Origin: Enterococcus lemanii
GTDB lineage: Bacteria > Bacillota > Bacilli > Lactobacillales > Enterococcaceae
Reading direction: 5' to 3'
Length of the DNA stretch: 51,386 nucleotides
Assembly (NCBI RefSeq): GCF_016909125.1
Contig: NZ_JAFBFD010000020.1
Coordinates: forward strand, 1 to 51,386
Position numbers and translations under genes: made by a program. Below are positions 14,766 through 23,314 of the stretch, piece by piece (the first letter of the stretch is position 1; each line of letters starts with the position of its first letter). The notes below the pieces were generated by a model. It was not told the DNA's origin. It did not search any database and saw only the letters and a list, made by a program, of their open reading frames with translations.

Positions 14766-16066
14766 GTTTTTTTCTCCTTTGCTGCAAAAACTAATATTTT
14801 TAAGGCTTCGCGATAAATTTTGATCGTTTGTTGAAAAACTGTTTTATTCATTCGTTCGTCTTTTCCGTGAGCGAATGTTCGCACGTTTGCCAGTTTTGGG
14901 CCGTACGAAATAAACCCAGGGAAATAACTGGCATACGTGCCACCTCCCATATACACAGGAGTTAATTCTTCTTCTGGGTAAAACTGATGGAAATTATTAA
15001 TTAATTGATGAATCAAATTATTTTGTTCAACTAAATGGCAAGGTTTTTCATTTATCGTCTCAAGTGTCCAATTATAAAATGCTTGTTGAATAGTATGGAC
15101 GACTGCTTCTTTGGTTAAACCTGTCCCAAATCGAACGTCTAACTCGATAGTCCATTGGCTATTTTCGTAGTTAGTGATTCCTAAATTAATTGTTGTATCA
15201 CCGAATCGTTCATCGGGAACAGATAAGCCAATTTTTTGACCATTCATATCGGGTGTGTCGAGTTGTAAAATTTGCTGGATTCCCTCACTTAATTGGTATT
15301 CGGGGATACTTTTTAACAGGCGATAAGCCGCATTTACGCCGGCCGTTGGTTTTGAACCATGGGCAGGTAATCCCCAAGCGAGAAAGTGATTTTGTCCGCT
15401 TTCTTCGACTTGGCTAAAATTAAAGCGAGATAAATTTGCCTTATGGTCAACTAACATTTTTGCTTGATCGGGAACAGAATTAACTTGTTCCCCGCTACTA
15501 AAGTTAGTCAACCAAGGAATGGCTTCTTTTTTTGTTAAGCGCAAATGCAAGCGGCCTTTTTCTCCTAAGACTGCTGGAAAAAGAGCATCTGGAACAAAAC
15601 CATACACAGGCATTTCTTCTTGGCGAACATATTCTTGAATGCATGCCATCCCAGTTTCCTCTTGCGTACCAAAGATTAAGCGAACACGAACACCTTGGTC
15701 TTTTATCATAGCTTCTAGTTCTTGAATTAACAGAAGCATCATTGCCGCTGGACCTTTATTGTCATAAATTCCCCGACCATAGTAAAAATCTTGATCTTGC
15801 GTTAATTGAAATGGCGGTACGGTCCAACCTTCGCCAGGTGGAACGACATCTAAATGAACAGGAAATCCAATTAAAGGGCCTTGTTCACCTATTTGTGCCC
15901 ACCCAACAAGGTCATTGACTTTTTTAACTAAGAAACCTGCTTTTAAGCAATGTTCTAACGTAAAATCAAGAATGGCTTGTTGATCATTGGTGCCACTTGT
16001 TGGATAAGATTGAAAAGCCAGCCATTTTTCAAGTAACAAAAGAATACGAGTTTCAATTGTAGGCAT
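14762..16066 (-). CDS. M20 family metallopeptidase (dipeptidase-like)
   Basis: A 434-residue M20 zinc peptidase/deacylase. Visible metal and catalytic motifs: IGFPVHLDVVPPGEGW (His, then Asp two residues on), YGRGIYDNKGPAAMMLL (bridging Asp), FGTQEETGMACIQEY (general base and metal Glu), and a late PVYMGGGTYASYFPG segment. A lid domain lies between (HGSKPTAGVNAAYRLL, conserved His). The best-known relatives are PepV-type dipeptidases and Sapep. It is encoded between the PTS membrane genes and the URO-D gene. With a PTS importing its substrate it may hydrolyse an amide bond in an imported amino-acid-sugar conjugate or phosphorylated derivative; that role is inferred from position. Confidence 0.85.
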   Translation of the reverse strand: MPTIETRILLLLEKWLAFQSYPTSGTNDQQAILDFTLEHCLKAGFLVKKVNDLVGWAQIGEQGPLIGFPVHLDVVPPGEGWTVPPFQLTQDQDFYYGRGIYDNKGPAAMMLLLIQELEAMIKDQGVRVRLIFGTQEETGMACIQEYVRQEEMPVYGFVPDALFPAVLGEKGRLHLRLTKKEAIPWLTNFSSGEQVNSVPDQAKMLVDHKANLSRFNFSQVEESGQNHFLAWGLPAHGSKPTAGVNAAYRLLKSIPEYQLSEGIQQILQLDTPDMNGQKIGLSVPDERFGDTTINLGITNYENSQWTIELDVRFGTGLTKEAVVHTIQQAFYNWTLETINEKPCHLVEQNNLIHQLINNFHQFYPEEELTPVYMGGGTYASYFPGFISYGPKLANVRTFAHGKDERMNKTVFQQTIKIYREALKILVFAAKEKKT

Positions 16067-16081
16067 CTTCTTTCAACCTTT

Positions 16082-16900
16082 CTAGAACAAGCGTAATAAG
16101 GAGCCAAGTAAACTAAAGCCAATTAAAATCCATAATATTTTTGAAGAAGTCCATTTTTTAGCGGTCATTCCCCAATAAACAAAGAAGACAAGGGCAATTG
16201 GCAAGATCCCTGGAGCGATTTTATCGAGGGTTTCTTGTAAACTAATCGCTTTTTCACCCACATTCAAAGCGACAACTGTATTTAGTTTTACCATCGAAGC
16301 AGAAAGCGCCCCCATCATAAACATCCCTAAAATACTACCGCCTTTAATAATGCTTTTAACTAAACCACCGCGTAAGACTTTACTGATTGATTCTCTTCCT
16401 AGCTTGTAACCATAATGGAAAAAGAAATACCCTTCAAAAAAGTTTAAAATTGACCAAAGAACTATAAAGAACGCACCAATCACATTACCTTCCGCCGCAA
16501 ATGATGCACCTAAAGCAGAGAATAACGCTAAAAATGTTCCGCCATCAATCGCATCACCAATCCCAGCCATCGGTCCCATTAAACCCGTTTTAAAATCGAC
16601 AATGACTTCATCTGGAACTTCTTCACCAGCAGCTTTTTGTTCTTCCATTGCAAGAACACTACCGTGAATTAAACTTCCCCAAATCGCTTGCGTATTAAAA
16701 AAGCCTAAATGACGTTTTAAAGCAGCTTTCAAATCTTCTTCGTCTGGATACAATTTCTTTAAGACAGGCGCAAAAGAGGCACCAACTGCTAATGCTTGCA
16801 TCCGCTCAAAACTATTAGAAAGTTCGGCTGTCCACCACCAACGTAAGTAAGTTTTTGTGACGTCTTTTTTCGTTAACACACTTGTTTTTTGATTTTCCAT
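16082..16900 (-). CDS. PTS mannose-family IID component
   Basis: A 272-residue IID protein. Diagnostic segments: TYLRWWWTAELSNSFERMQA at the N terminus, LGFFNTQAIWGSLIHGSVLAMEEQ, and TGLMGPMAGIGDAIDGGTFL, with C-terminal transmembrane segments. IID and IIC together form the membrane channel of mannose-type PTS. It starts 4 bases after the IIC stop. The operon gives EIIA, EIIB, an EIIAB fusion, IIC and IID, so the transporter is complete. Confidence 0.93.
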   Translation of the reverse strand: MENQKTSVLTKKDVTKTYLRWWWTAELSNSFERMQALAVGASFAPVLKKLYPDEEDLKAALKRHLGFFNTQAIWGSLIHGSVLAMEEQKAAGEEVPDEVIVDFKTGLMGPMAGIGDAIDGGTFLALFSALGASFAAEGNVIGAFFIVLWSILNFFEGYFFFHYGYKLGRESISKVLRGGLVKSIIKGGSILGMFMMGALSASMVKLNTVVALNVGEKAISLQETLDKIAPGILPIALVFFVYWGMTAKKWTSSKILWILIGFSLLGSLLRLF

Positions 16901-16904
16901 CTTT

Positions 16905-17657
16905 TTATGCTCCTTCCGCTTCTAAGTTTTTCCCAATTGTCATCATTAAAGCGATACAAGTACCAAAGATTGCTGCACCCATAATTGGTAATTCAACATA
17001 TTTCACTAAGAAGAAGCCAATTACAAACAGTGGAATATAGTGTTTTTTACCAATCATAAAGATCGTTGTCGCAAACCCAAGCGCCGGTAATACGCCACCC
17101 ATGACCGTCAAACCGTTCATGATCCAATCTGGAATAAAGTTTAAAATTTGATCAACTAAATCCGCGCCGAAATAGTTTACGACAAAGATAATTGGAAATC
17201 GTAAAACAAAACCAAACAAGAAAGAATAAGTAGTAGCACAGTGCCAAACACCTTTAATATTGCCTTCATCCGCATATTTATCCGCTTTATGGACTAAAAA
17301 AGCATTTCCTGTTCGACGGAGGTTATTAATAAATACACCAATAATTCCCATTGGAACCGCAATACTAACAGCGACTTCCGTTGTAATCCCCGTTTGTAAA
17401 ACAATTGGAATCGCAACTAAAGCAGCTAAAGCTTTATCAGAAGGAATGTTCCCACCAGCTGCGACCATTCCTAAGTAAATGACTTCAATCCCAGCACCTG
17501 TAATTAATCCTGTAGTCACATCGCCTGCAATTACCCCCAAAACAAAACCAATAAAGGTTGGTGATTTTAACGTTGAAAATAATGTATATCCGGCTAAACT
17601 CGCCGCAATCCAATACCATAATGCCGTAACCAATGCTAATACAAATGTTGAACTCAT
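16905..17657 (-). CDS. PTS mannose-family IIC component
   Basis: A IIC membrane protein of about 250 residues with many hydrophobic helices. Typical segments are FIGFVLGVIAGDVTTGLITGA, IEVIYLGMVAAGGNIPSDKA and the PMGIIGVFINNLRRTGN loop. The ATG at 17657 has AAGGAG 8 bases upstream and is preferred to the longer GTG start. It pairs with the IID gene immediately downstream, and the EIIAB gene precedes it by 26 bases. The substrate cannot be read from sequence; mannose-family systems of this type include amino-sugar and fructosamine-type transporters. Confidence 0.93.
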   Translation of the reverse strand: MSSTFVLALVTALWYWIAASLAGYTLFSTLKSPTFIGFVLGVIAGDVTTGLITGAGIEVIYLGMVAAGGNIPSDKALAALVAIPIVLQTGITTEVAVSIAVPMGIIGVFINNLRRTGNAFLVHKADKYADEGNIKGVWHCATTYSFLFGFVLRFPIIFVVNYFGADLVDQILNFIPDWIMNGLTVMGGVLPALGFATTIFMIGKKHYIPLFVIGFFLVKYVELPIMGAAIFGTCIALMMTIGKNLEAEGA

Positions 17658-17683
17658 CACATTCACTCCTTAAATTTTAGTGA

Positions 17684-18538
17684 TTAAAACTTACTTTTAA
17701 TTTCCGCAAAACTCATGCTTGATTCTTCTGGAACAATTTGAGCAATAATTTCAGTCCCGTTTTGAGTCATTGTCTCTAAAAATTCAATTTCTTTTGGTAG
17801 TAAAGAAACGGCTGAAATAATTTTCGTTCTTCCTTGTTCGTAAGGAATCCCACCTAATTGTAAACTTGTTAATTTCAAACCATGATTTACCGCTTTTTCA
17901 ACGGATGCGATATTTTTGAATAAAACAAAAACTTTATCTTTTTGATACGCACCAGTATTGAAACGTTCGGCACCTGTTTGAGTATCTAAAATTTCAACAT
18001 CAACCCCAGCCGGAGCCGCCATTTTATAAATATCAACCATAAAAGCATCCTTGCCTAAATTGTCATCTAAAATCACAATCTTGTTGGCTTGAACTAACTT
18101 CATCCACTTTGTAATGACTTGTCCGTGAATCAAACGGTGATCCACGCGTGCAAATTTAATTTCTTCCATTTTTGTATCCTCCGTTGTGTAGTTTTTAAAT
18201 GCCTCAACTACATTTTCATATTTTTTTCTTTTTTCTAAGGAATGACTCAGTAAATCAAGTAATAAACGTAACGACAAATCGGTATAAGCTTCACCGTCAA
18301 ATTCTAATGCTAAACGCAAACCAACTTTGTAAGTTGTACTCCCATTTAAATCGCTAATAAAAACAAGTGATTGCTTATTACCAATTGAAGCTCGAATATG
18401 ATTGAGGTATTCTTCATGATCTGCTTCTAGTGCTAAAGGAAACGCGATTAATTCATCGGAGGAGCCAAATTGCTTTTTGACATCTTCCACTAACGTTTGT
18501 CCCCAATTGCCATGGGTCAAAAGAACGACTGTACTCAC
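17684..18538 (-). CDS. PTS mannose-family EIIA-EIIB fusion
   Basis: A two-domain protein of 284 residues. Residues 1-115 form an EIIA-Man-like domain with the phosphorylatable His in VVLLTHGNWGQT. Residues ~125-284 form an EIIB domain with FARVDHRLIHGQVITKW, where the last His is the phosphorylation site; the usual Asp-Asp-Arg is Asp-His-Arg here. It overlaps the preceding EIIB gene by 4 bases. The operon therefore carries two EIIA and two EIIB domains, and one set may serve signalling (for instance to the LevR-type activator) rather than transport. Confidence 0.88.
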   Translation of the reverse strand: MSTVVLLTHGNWGQTLVEDVKKQFGSSDELIAFPLALEADHEEYLNHIRASIGNKQSLVFISDLNGSTTYKVGLRLALEFDGEAYTDLSLRLLLDLLSHSLEKRKKYENVVEAFKNYTTEDTKMEEIKFARVDHRLIHGQVITKWMKLVQANKIVILDDNLGKDAFMVDIYKMAAPAGVDVEILDTQTGAERFNTGAYQKDKVFVLFKNIASVEKAVNHGLKLTSLQLGGIPYEQGRTKIISAVSLLPKEIEFLETMTQNGTEIIAQIVPEESSMSFAEIKSKF

Positions 18539-19014
18539 TTGGCTTCCCTCCTTAAATAAGTTTCTAAATCAATTGCTTCATCCTCTGGGACCATCTGAGA
18601 ATAAACCCGGATACCTTGATTGATCGTATCTAACAAACGCTGACTTTCTTCACTTGTTAGAAATAAGTTACTCAATACTTTCGTCTTGCCAATTCCAGAT
18701 GCCATTCGTCCAAGATTTAAAGAGGCGAGATGGTACTGCTGGACGAAGTGACAAGCTAAGTGAATATTTTTAAACAAGACCATTGATTTATTGTTAGTGT
18801 CTGCTTGAATTTGATCCATTTGACTACTGGTTAAAAAGGAAACTTCACAATTTTTTGGTTTAGTCATTTGAATCATTTGTTTTTCAATAATGTCTGAAGC
18901 CGTTTTGTCATCCACAATAATTATTTTCTTAATTTGCTCATGATCAACCCATTTAAAGAGCACTTGACCATGAACCAAACGATCGTCACAACGAGCAAAT
19001 AACATCGCAATCAC
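18535..19014 (-). CDS. PTS mannose-family EIIB component
   Basis: A 159-residue EIIB with the canonical site MLFARCDDRLVHGQVLFKWV (the second His-containing motif carries the phosphoryl group) and the typical IIVDDKTASDIIEKQM strand-helix. It transfers phosphate from EIIA to the sugar bound by IIC/IID. It sits 5 bases after the EIIA stop and overlaps the EIIAB gene. Length and motif order are those of the family. Confidence 0.92.
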   Translation of the reverse strand: MIAMLFARCDDRLVHGQVLFKWVDHEQIKKIIIVDDKTASDIIEKQMIQMTKPKNCEVSFLTSSQMDQIQADTNNKSMVLFKNIHLACHFVQQYHLASLNLGRMASGIGKTKVLSNLFLTSEESQRLLDTINQGIRVYSQMVPEDEAIDLETYLRREAK

Positions 19015-19019
19015 CCCTT

Positions 19020-19409
19020 TTATGGTAAGACTTCAATCACACTGTTTTGGCCAATCGTTTTACAATACACAACCAACTCCTCTAAGTTCATCGAATCTCT
19101 CATCATCGCGCATTCAATTAACATTGGTAAGTTAATCCCTGAAAGCAATTTGAAATTGCGCCTTTCTTTTAAAGCCAATGAACAAATATTAAATGGTGAA
19201 CCGCCAATTAAATCCACTAAGACAATCACGCCTTCTCCTTGATTTAATTCGTCTAAAGCTTGATCCACTTTTAACTTTAAATCCATAATGTCGTCGTCGC
19301 GATTTAAAGCAATAGCTTGGCAATTGGCGATATTTCCTGCAATCAACTCCGAACTATTTTTTACTTCTTGACCAAACTTGCCATGAGTGACGATTAAAAT
19401 TCCAATCAT
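19020..19409 (-). CDS. PTS mannose-family EIIA component
   Basis: An EIIA-Man protein of about 129 residues: MIGILIVTHGKFGQEVKNSS carries the phospho-His (THG), and VIVLVDLIGGSPFNICSLAL is the signature second motif. The ATG at 19409 follows AGGAGG at 7 bases and replaces the longer start. It is the first gene of the operon. A consensus sigma-54 promoter ends 34 bases upstream, so the whole unit should depend on RpoN and on the LevR-like activator encoded next to it. Confidence 0.92.
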   Translation of the reverse strand: MIGILIVTHGKFGQEVKNSSELIAGNIANCQAIALNRDDDIMDLKLKVDQALDELNQGEGVIVLVDLIGGSPFNICSLALKERRNFKLLSGINLPMLIECAMMRDSMNLEELVVYCKTIGQNSVIEVLP

Positions 19410-19443
19410 CTTTTGTCCTCCTCTCACTTTTCACTTTTATATA

Positions 19444-19459
19444 AGCAAGTAGCGTGCCA
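19444..19459 (-). promoter_or_regulatory. sigma-54 (RpoN) promoter of the PTS operon
   Basis: On the minus strand TGGCACGCTACTTGCT matches the -24/-12 consensus TGGCAC-N5-TTGC exactly, with correct spacing. It lies just upstream of the first PTS gene and beside a gene for a sigma-54 activator. Confidence 0.92.
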
Positions 19460-19501
19460 ACTTTTACAAACGCTTACAATTCAACCTTAAAACCATAAAA
19501 A

Positions 19502-19557
19502 AACCCACTAAGTTCCCAATAAAATTTGGTAAACATTAGTGAGTTGTTTAGTGGGTT
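19502..19557 (-). terminator. terminator after the LevR-like gene
   Basis: AACCCACTAA and TTAGTGGGTT form an outer stem with further inner pairing (ACTCACTAATG region), followed on the minus strand by TTTTTTT. It separates the activator gene from the PTS operon. Confidence 0.8.
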
Positions 19558-19563
19558 ACATTT

Positions 19564-22086
19564 TCACTCTCTAGTATCTGTTAAATAACTAGTGGGTTCT
19601 TCCCACAGATAAGGATACTCATAACGCAACATATCAACAATATTATTCAATTCTTCTTCAGGTAAAGAAATCCCAAAATACTCTTCAACAATTTGATAAA
19701 CTTCTTGTACTTTTAAATAAACCAAGTCTTTAGGTGCACTAGATAGCGATTTTTGCGAAGGAACACCTTTTTCTGTCAAAACTTTTTCTAACATACAACC
19801 ATTATGAAAAATAAACTTTAATAAAAACTCATCCGATACTTCAATTGCTAGATCATTTTCCAACTTGGATAATACATTTTTAAATAAAGGATAAATTTTA
19901 TTAGGGTCTAAAAAAATCAAGATTTGTTTTAATTGTTGCATGACTAAAGATTCAAAATAGCGTAATGGTGGTCCTATTTCTTCTTGGTTTTGATCTCTTT
20001 GCCAATGACGGGCCATCGTTGTACTTAAACTCAGTACTAATTCATCCAGTGAAAGTTGGCGATTCAACGATTGTTTGGCGGCTTCTAAGACAAGCGGCGT
20101 ACTAGCCATATCCATCACCCGAACTTTTAAAGAACACTCTTCGATTAACTTTTGCTCAAAGGACTTGATCGAGCCCATATCGGCTAAAATCAAAACCCCT
20201 AATCCTTCATCAAGTTCGGTCACTTTTGCTTTGGTTTGTAAGTAGACCGTTTTAACCTTTTCATCTAAATGCATGTTCACTGCTTCCACACTCGTAATTC
20301 CTAGTAAATCATTCACCGTCTTAGCAATGCTTGAAGCCGTACTTTCACCGTGCATCACAACTAAGATTCCTACATGTGGTTGTATTTTTTCACTCAACAA
20401 ATAATTTAAGATTTGTTCCAAAACTTGACGATCAAATTCAGATAAATGAATCTTTTCGCTTACTTGCAAGTTTCTTTCTAGTTCATTGGTAATCGTCGTG
20501 ATTAAACTGCTGACTGGTAGAAAATGTTGCATGAGGATTTCTTTTTCAATCTTTAGGTTTTCAGCAAATGAATGCGTTTTTAAAACAATTGTTAAATGAT
20601 AAGCCACCATCTGTGTATAAAATGCCCGTTGTGCTGGTTCAATATACTCAGCCAAAACCGCTTGAACCATATCATAAATGGCAGGCGGCACTTGCATCTC
20701 CCCAACAACTTCTTCTTCCACATAAATTTGACCTGTCACCTTCTCGACAATCTTATCCATATATTCAGAAAGAAGCTCTCTCAACCACTTCTTAGAAGAA
20801 GCAAGCGAGTAACTTCCACCTAATAACGATAGACCACTCCGCATTTGTTCGTAGATTTTTTCTTCTTGTTTATTGATAAACGCCGGACGACTCGTTGCTG
20901 TACTTTCAAAACGAACACTTTCTGGTAATTGGTAAAACTCTTTCCTCTTTTCTTCGAGACCACTTATTTCTTGCGCAATTTCCAGTGGTAAATGATTTAC
21001 TTTAAGGACAATCTCTTCTTTTTGTCCATTTAAACTGTCAATAAAGGCATGCGCGCAAGTATATTGAATTTCACTTTTCATCTGACCAATGTTGCCTGCA
21101 AAATGATAATTTAATAATAAAACGAACACTTCTTGCGGCACACGAATCGGTTTTTGAATCCGCTGACTTTCTTCTTGAATAAACGAATAAATAAATTCTA
21201 ATTTTTCTCGCCAATCTTTTTGGTATAACGAAGGCAAATGAATATGAACTGGAATTCTGCGTAAAAAAGTATTCAACATCACATTCGTTGGCTCTTCCGT
21301 CGTCGCCATAATTAAATGAATATTCGCATGCTCCACTTGGTCGACTTCTCCCAGACGCTTGTATGTCCCTTTATCCATTAAATAAAATAGCATCTCTTGC
21401 CCTTTCGCACTCAAGCGATGAACTTCATCTAAAAATAAAAAACCCTCTTTTGCGGCATCAACTAACCCTCGACTATCGCTATCCGCTCCCGTAAAAGCGC
21501 CTTTTTTATAACCAAATAAATGCGATAACAGTAATTGCTGATTATCCGCAAAATCCGCACAGTTAAAAATAATAAACGGGGCGTTCTCTTGAATAATTTC
21601 ACGTTTTTTTGCATATTGAAACATATTCTCCGCAAATAAAGACTTCCCAACCCCAGTTTCACCTGTAATTAAAGTCGTCAAACCATTTGGTGGATACAAA
21701 ATCGCTGCTTGGGCTTTTTTCACTGCTTCTTTTAAAGAACCTGCAGCACCAACGAGACTTCGAAAAGCTTGTTCTTCAACTTCTTTTCTTCCCTTAAAGA
21801 GAAGTTTGAACTCTACCATTGATTCAAAACTCGTTGTCGGCAACTCCAAGCCAAATTTCTCTTCAATTACCACCGTTGAAAAAAATAAAACCGGACGAGT
21901 ATTTATTTTAAAAGCCTTACCTTCACTAACTAGCTTATTTAAATCTTTACTAACATTTGCCCGTTCTAAATTTAAAGCCTCTGAAATATCAAGCGCCGTA
22001 ACCCCTTGAATTTCTTTGCCATATAACACAACTTGCGCTCTAGAAAGCTCTTTCATTTTATCGTAAACCTTATCAAGTCTCCGCAC
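19564..22086 (-). CDS. LevR-type sigma-54 activator with AAA+, EIIA-like and PRD domains
   Basis: An 840-residue transcriptional activator. Order of domains: N-terminal helix-turn-helix (residues ~1-70, ALDISEALNLERANVSKDLN); AAA+ sigma-54 interaction domain with Walker A GETGVGKS (142-149), GAFTGAD loop (196-202) and FLFLDEVHRLS; a PRD (AYHLTIVLKTHSFAENLKIE region); an EIIA-Man-like domain (HVGILVVMHGESTASSIAKT, His target); and a C-terminal PRD (FIFHNGCMLEKVL). LevR/ManR proteins are phosphorylated by HPr and EIIB to sense substrate and open RpoN promoters through the GAFTGA loop. The sigma-54 promoter of the neighbouring PTS operon is its obvious target. Confidence 0.93.
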   Translation of the reverse strand: MRRLDKVYDKMKELSRAQVVLYGKEIQGVTALDISEALNLERANVSKDLNKLVSEGKAFKINTRPVLFFSTVVIEEKFGLELPTTSFESMVEFKLLFKGRKEVEEQAFRSLVGAAGSLKEAVKKAQAAILYPPNGLTTLITGETGVGKSLFAENMFQYAKKREIIQENAPFIIFNCADFADNQQLLLSHLFGYKKGAFTGADSDSRGLVDAAKEGFLFLDEVHRLSAKGQEMLFYLMDKGTYKRLGEVDQVEHANIHLIMATTEEPTNVMLNTFLRRIPVHIHLPSLYQKDWREKLEFIYSFIQEESQRIQKPIRVPQEVFVLLLNYHFAGNIGQMKSEIQYTCAHAFIDSLNGQKEEIVLKVNHLPLEIAQEISGLEEKRKEFYQLPESVRFESTATSRPAFINKQEEKIYEQMRSGLSLLGGSYSLASSKKWLRELLSEYMDKIVEKVTGQIYVEEEVVGEMQVPPAIYDMVQAVLAEYIEPAQRAFYTQMVAYHLTIVLKTHSFAENLKIEKEILMQHFLPVSSLITTITNELERNLQVSEKIHLSEFDRQVLEQILNYLLSEKIQPHVGILVVMHGESTASSIAKTVNDLLGITSVEAVNMHLDEKVKTVYLQTKAKVTELDEGLGVLILADMGSIKSFEQKLIEECSLKVRVMDMASTPLVLEAAKQSLNRQLSLDELVLSLSTTMARHWQRDQNQEEIGPPLRYFESLVMQQLKQILIFLDPNKIYPLFKNVLSKLENDLAIEVSDEFLLKFIFHNGCMLEKVLTEKGVPSQKSLSSAPKDLVYLKVQEVYQIVEEYFGISLPEEELNNIVDMLRYEYPYLWEEPTSYLTDTRE

Positions 22087-22326
22087 CTTGCCACCTCCCT
22101 CGCTTTTCTCTTTTTATAAGATAACTGTTTTGAAAGGGAAAAGCAAGGATTCGAAATGGCTATTATTATTTTCCATATTTTCATAACTTTATTATCTTAA
22201 ATTTAATAATAAACAGATGAATGTGAATGCTAAATCTAGATAAACAGCAATTGCGACACAACTAATTTTTCTTTACTAAACATACGATGACCTAACAGTA
22301 TGAATGTATTAACTCATCTACAAAAA
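22087..22326. other. control region of the LevR-like gene, nothing else seen
   Basis: About 240 AT-rich bases between the activator gene and the terminator of the second PTS operon. GAGGGAGGTGG precedes the LevR-like start. I see no sigma-54 box or repeated operator. Confidence 0.4.
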
Positions 22327-22362
22327 GAACAGCCACAAACTCCCAAAAGAGTCTACAGCTGT
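22327..22362 (-). terminator. terminator of the GH31/PTS operon
   Basis: An imperfect long stem (ACAGC-TGTAGACTC / GAGTTTGTG-GCTGT around TTTT) followed on the minus strand by TTCTTTTTG, 20 bases after the EIIA stop. Confidence 0.65.
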
Positions 22363-22382
22363 CCATCACTCATTTATACTTC

Positions 22383-22799
22383 TCACTCATCTTCACTATC
22401 AATCACTTTCGTCCCGACAATTGAAACGCCTTGACTACCGATATTGACTAATTGCTCCGCTAAGTGATTAGAGTCCAGTAAGAAAAATGATTCTAAAACC
22501 ATGCCTAAATTCATTCCCGTAACGACTTTTAAATGTGGTCTTTCCGCAGCTTTCATCGATGCGACATTGGCTGGGGTGCCACCAAGTAAATCGGCAATGA
22601 CGATAACTTCTTTGTCTTCTGGTAGTTCAGATAAAATTTGATTCAGTTTGGTCATCGTTCCGTCAATGCCATCATCTGGTGTCATACAGACAACGGGATA
22701 ATTGATTTGGTCACCGACAATCATTTTGGCAGAGTTTAATACTTCTTGGGCCATCATGCCATGGCTCATTAATATAATTTGTTTTTCCACAGATTTCAC
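22383..22799 (-). CDS. PTS mannose-family EIIA component (second system)
   Basis: A 138-residue EIIA-Man protein: QIILMSHGMMAQEVLNSAKM carries the phospho-His, and VIVIADLLGGTPANVASMKA the second motif. It is the last gene of the GH31 - IIC - IID - EIIB - EIIA unit and lies 3 bases after the EIIB stop. It is intact, although the IID gene upstream carries a stop codon, so phosphate relay parts are made even if the channel is not. Confidence 0.92.
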   Translation of the reverse strand: MKSVEKQIILMSHGMMAQEVLNSAKMIVGDQINYPVVCMTPDDGIDGTMTKLNQILSELPEDKEVIVIADLLGGTPANVASMKAAERPHLKVVTGMNLGMVLESFFLLDSNHLAEQLVNIGSQGVSIVGTKVIDSEDE

Positions 22800-22802
22800 T
22801 TC

Positions 22803-23285
22803 CTAAAGAATATCTTTTAACCAAGTTTTTTTATCGTCTGGTGTCATGATTGTTGTGATTTCAATTCCTTTTTCTAACAATTTTTCAAAAGCTTGTCTTT
22901 CTTCTTTGGTCACACTAATATTTGGTTTTAAAACTTCCGTATCTTTTCTACTAGACATGTTTCCTACATTAATGTTTTGAATATCTAAACCATTTTCAAC
23001 AAATGGTAGTAGGTCAACGGGTGATTTCACAATCAAAAGCACGTTTTGTCCCTCGTATTTACCGGCCTTAATATTTTGAATCGCTGTTTCTTTTGAAATA
23101 ATCGATGACGCAATGCCTGCTGGAACGGCCATCCGTAAAACTTGTTTTTGAATATCATTGGTTGCAACGGCATCGTTTGCTACCATTAGACGGGTCACAC
23201 CTAATTTATTACTCCACATCGTTGCTACTTGACCGTGAATTAGACGATCGTCGATTCGAATATTGCGAATTCCTTTCATTTCCAT
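22803..23285 (-). CDS. PTS mannose-family EIIB component (second system)
   Basis: A 160-residue EIIB with IRNIRIDDRLIHGQVATMWS, the canonical phospho-His motif, and VTRLMVANDAVATNDIQKQV. The ATG at 23285 follows GAGGTG at 8 bases. It sits between the IID and EIIA genes. The family call is certain; the sugar is probably a glucose-containing oligosaccharide or its product, given the GH31 enzyme in the operon. Confidence 0.92.
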   Translation of the reverse strand: MEMKGIRNIRIDDRLIHGQVATMWSNKLGVTRLMVANDAVATNDIQKQVLRMAVPAGIASSIISKETAIQNIKAGKYEGQNVLLIVKSPVDLLPFVENGLDIQNINVGNMSSRKDTEVLKPNISVTKEERQAFEKLLEKGIEITTIMTPDDKKTWLKDIL

Positions 23286-23314
23286 CACTATTCACCTCGT
23301 AAAATAATTTTTTA

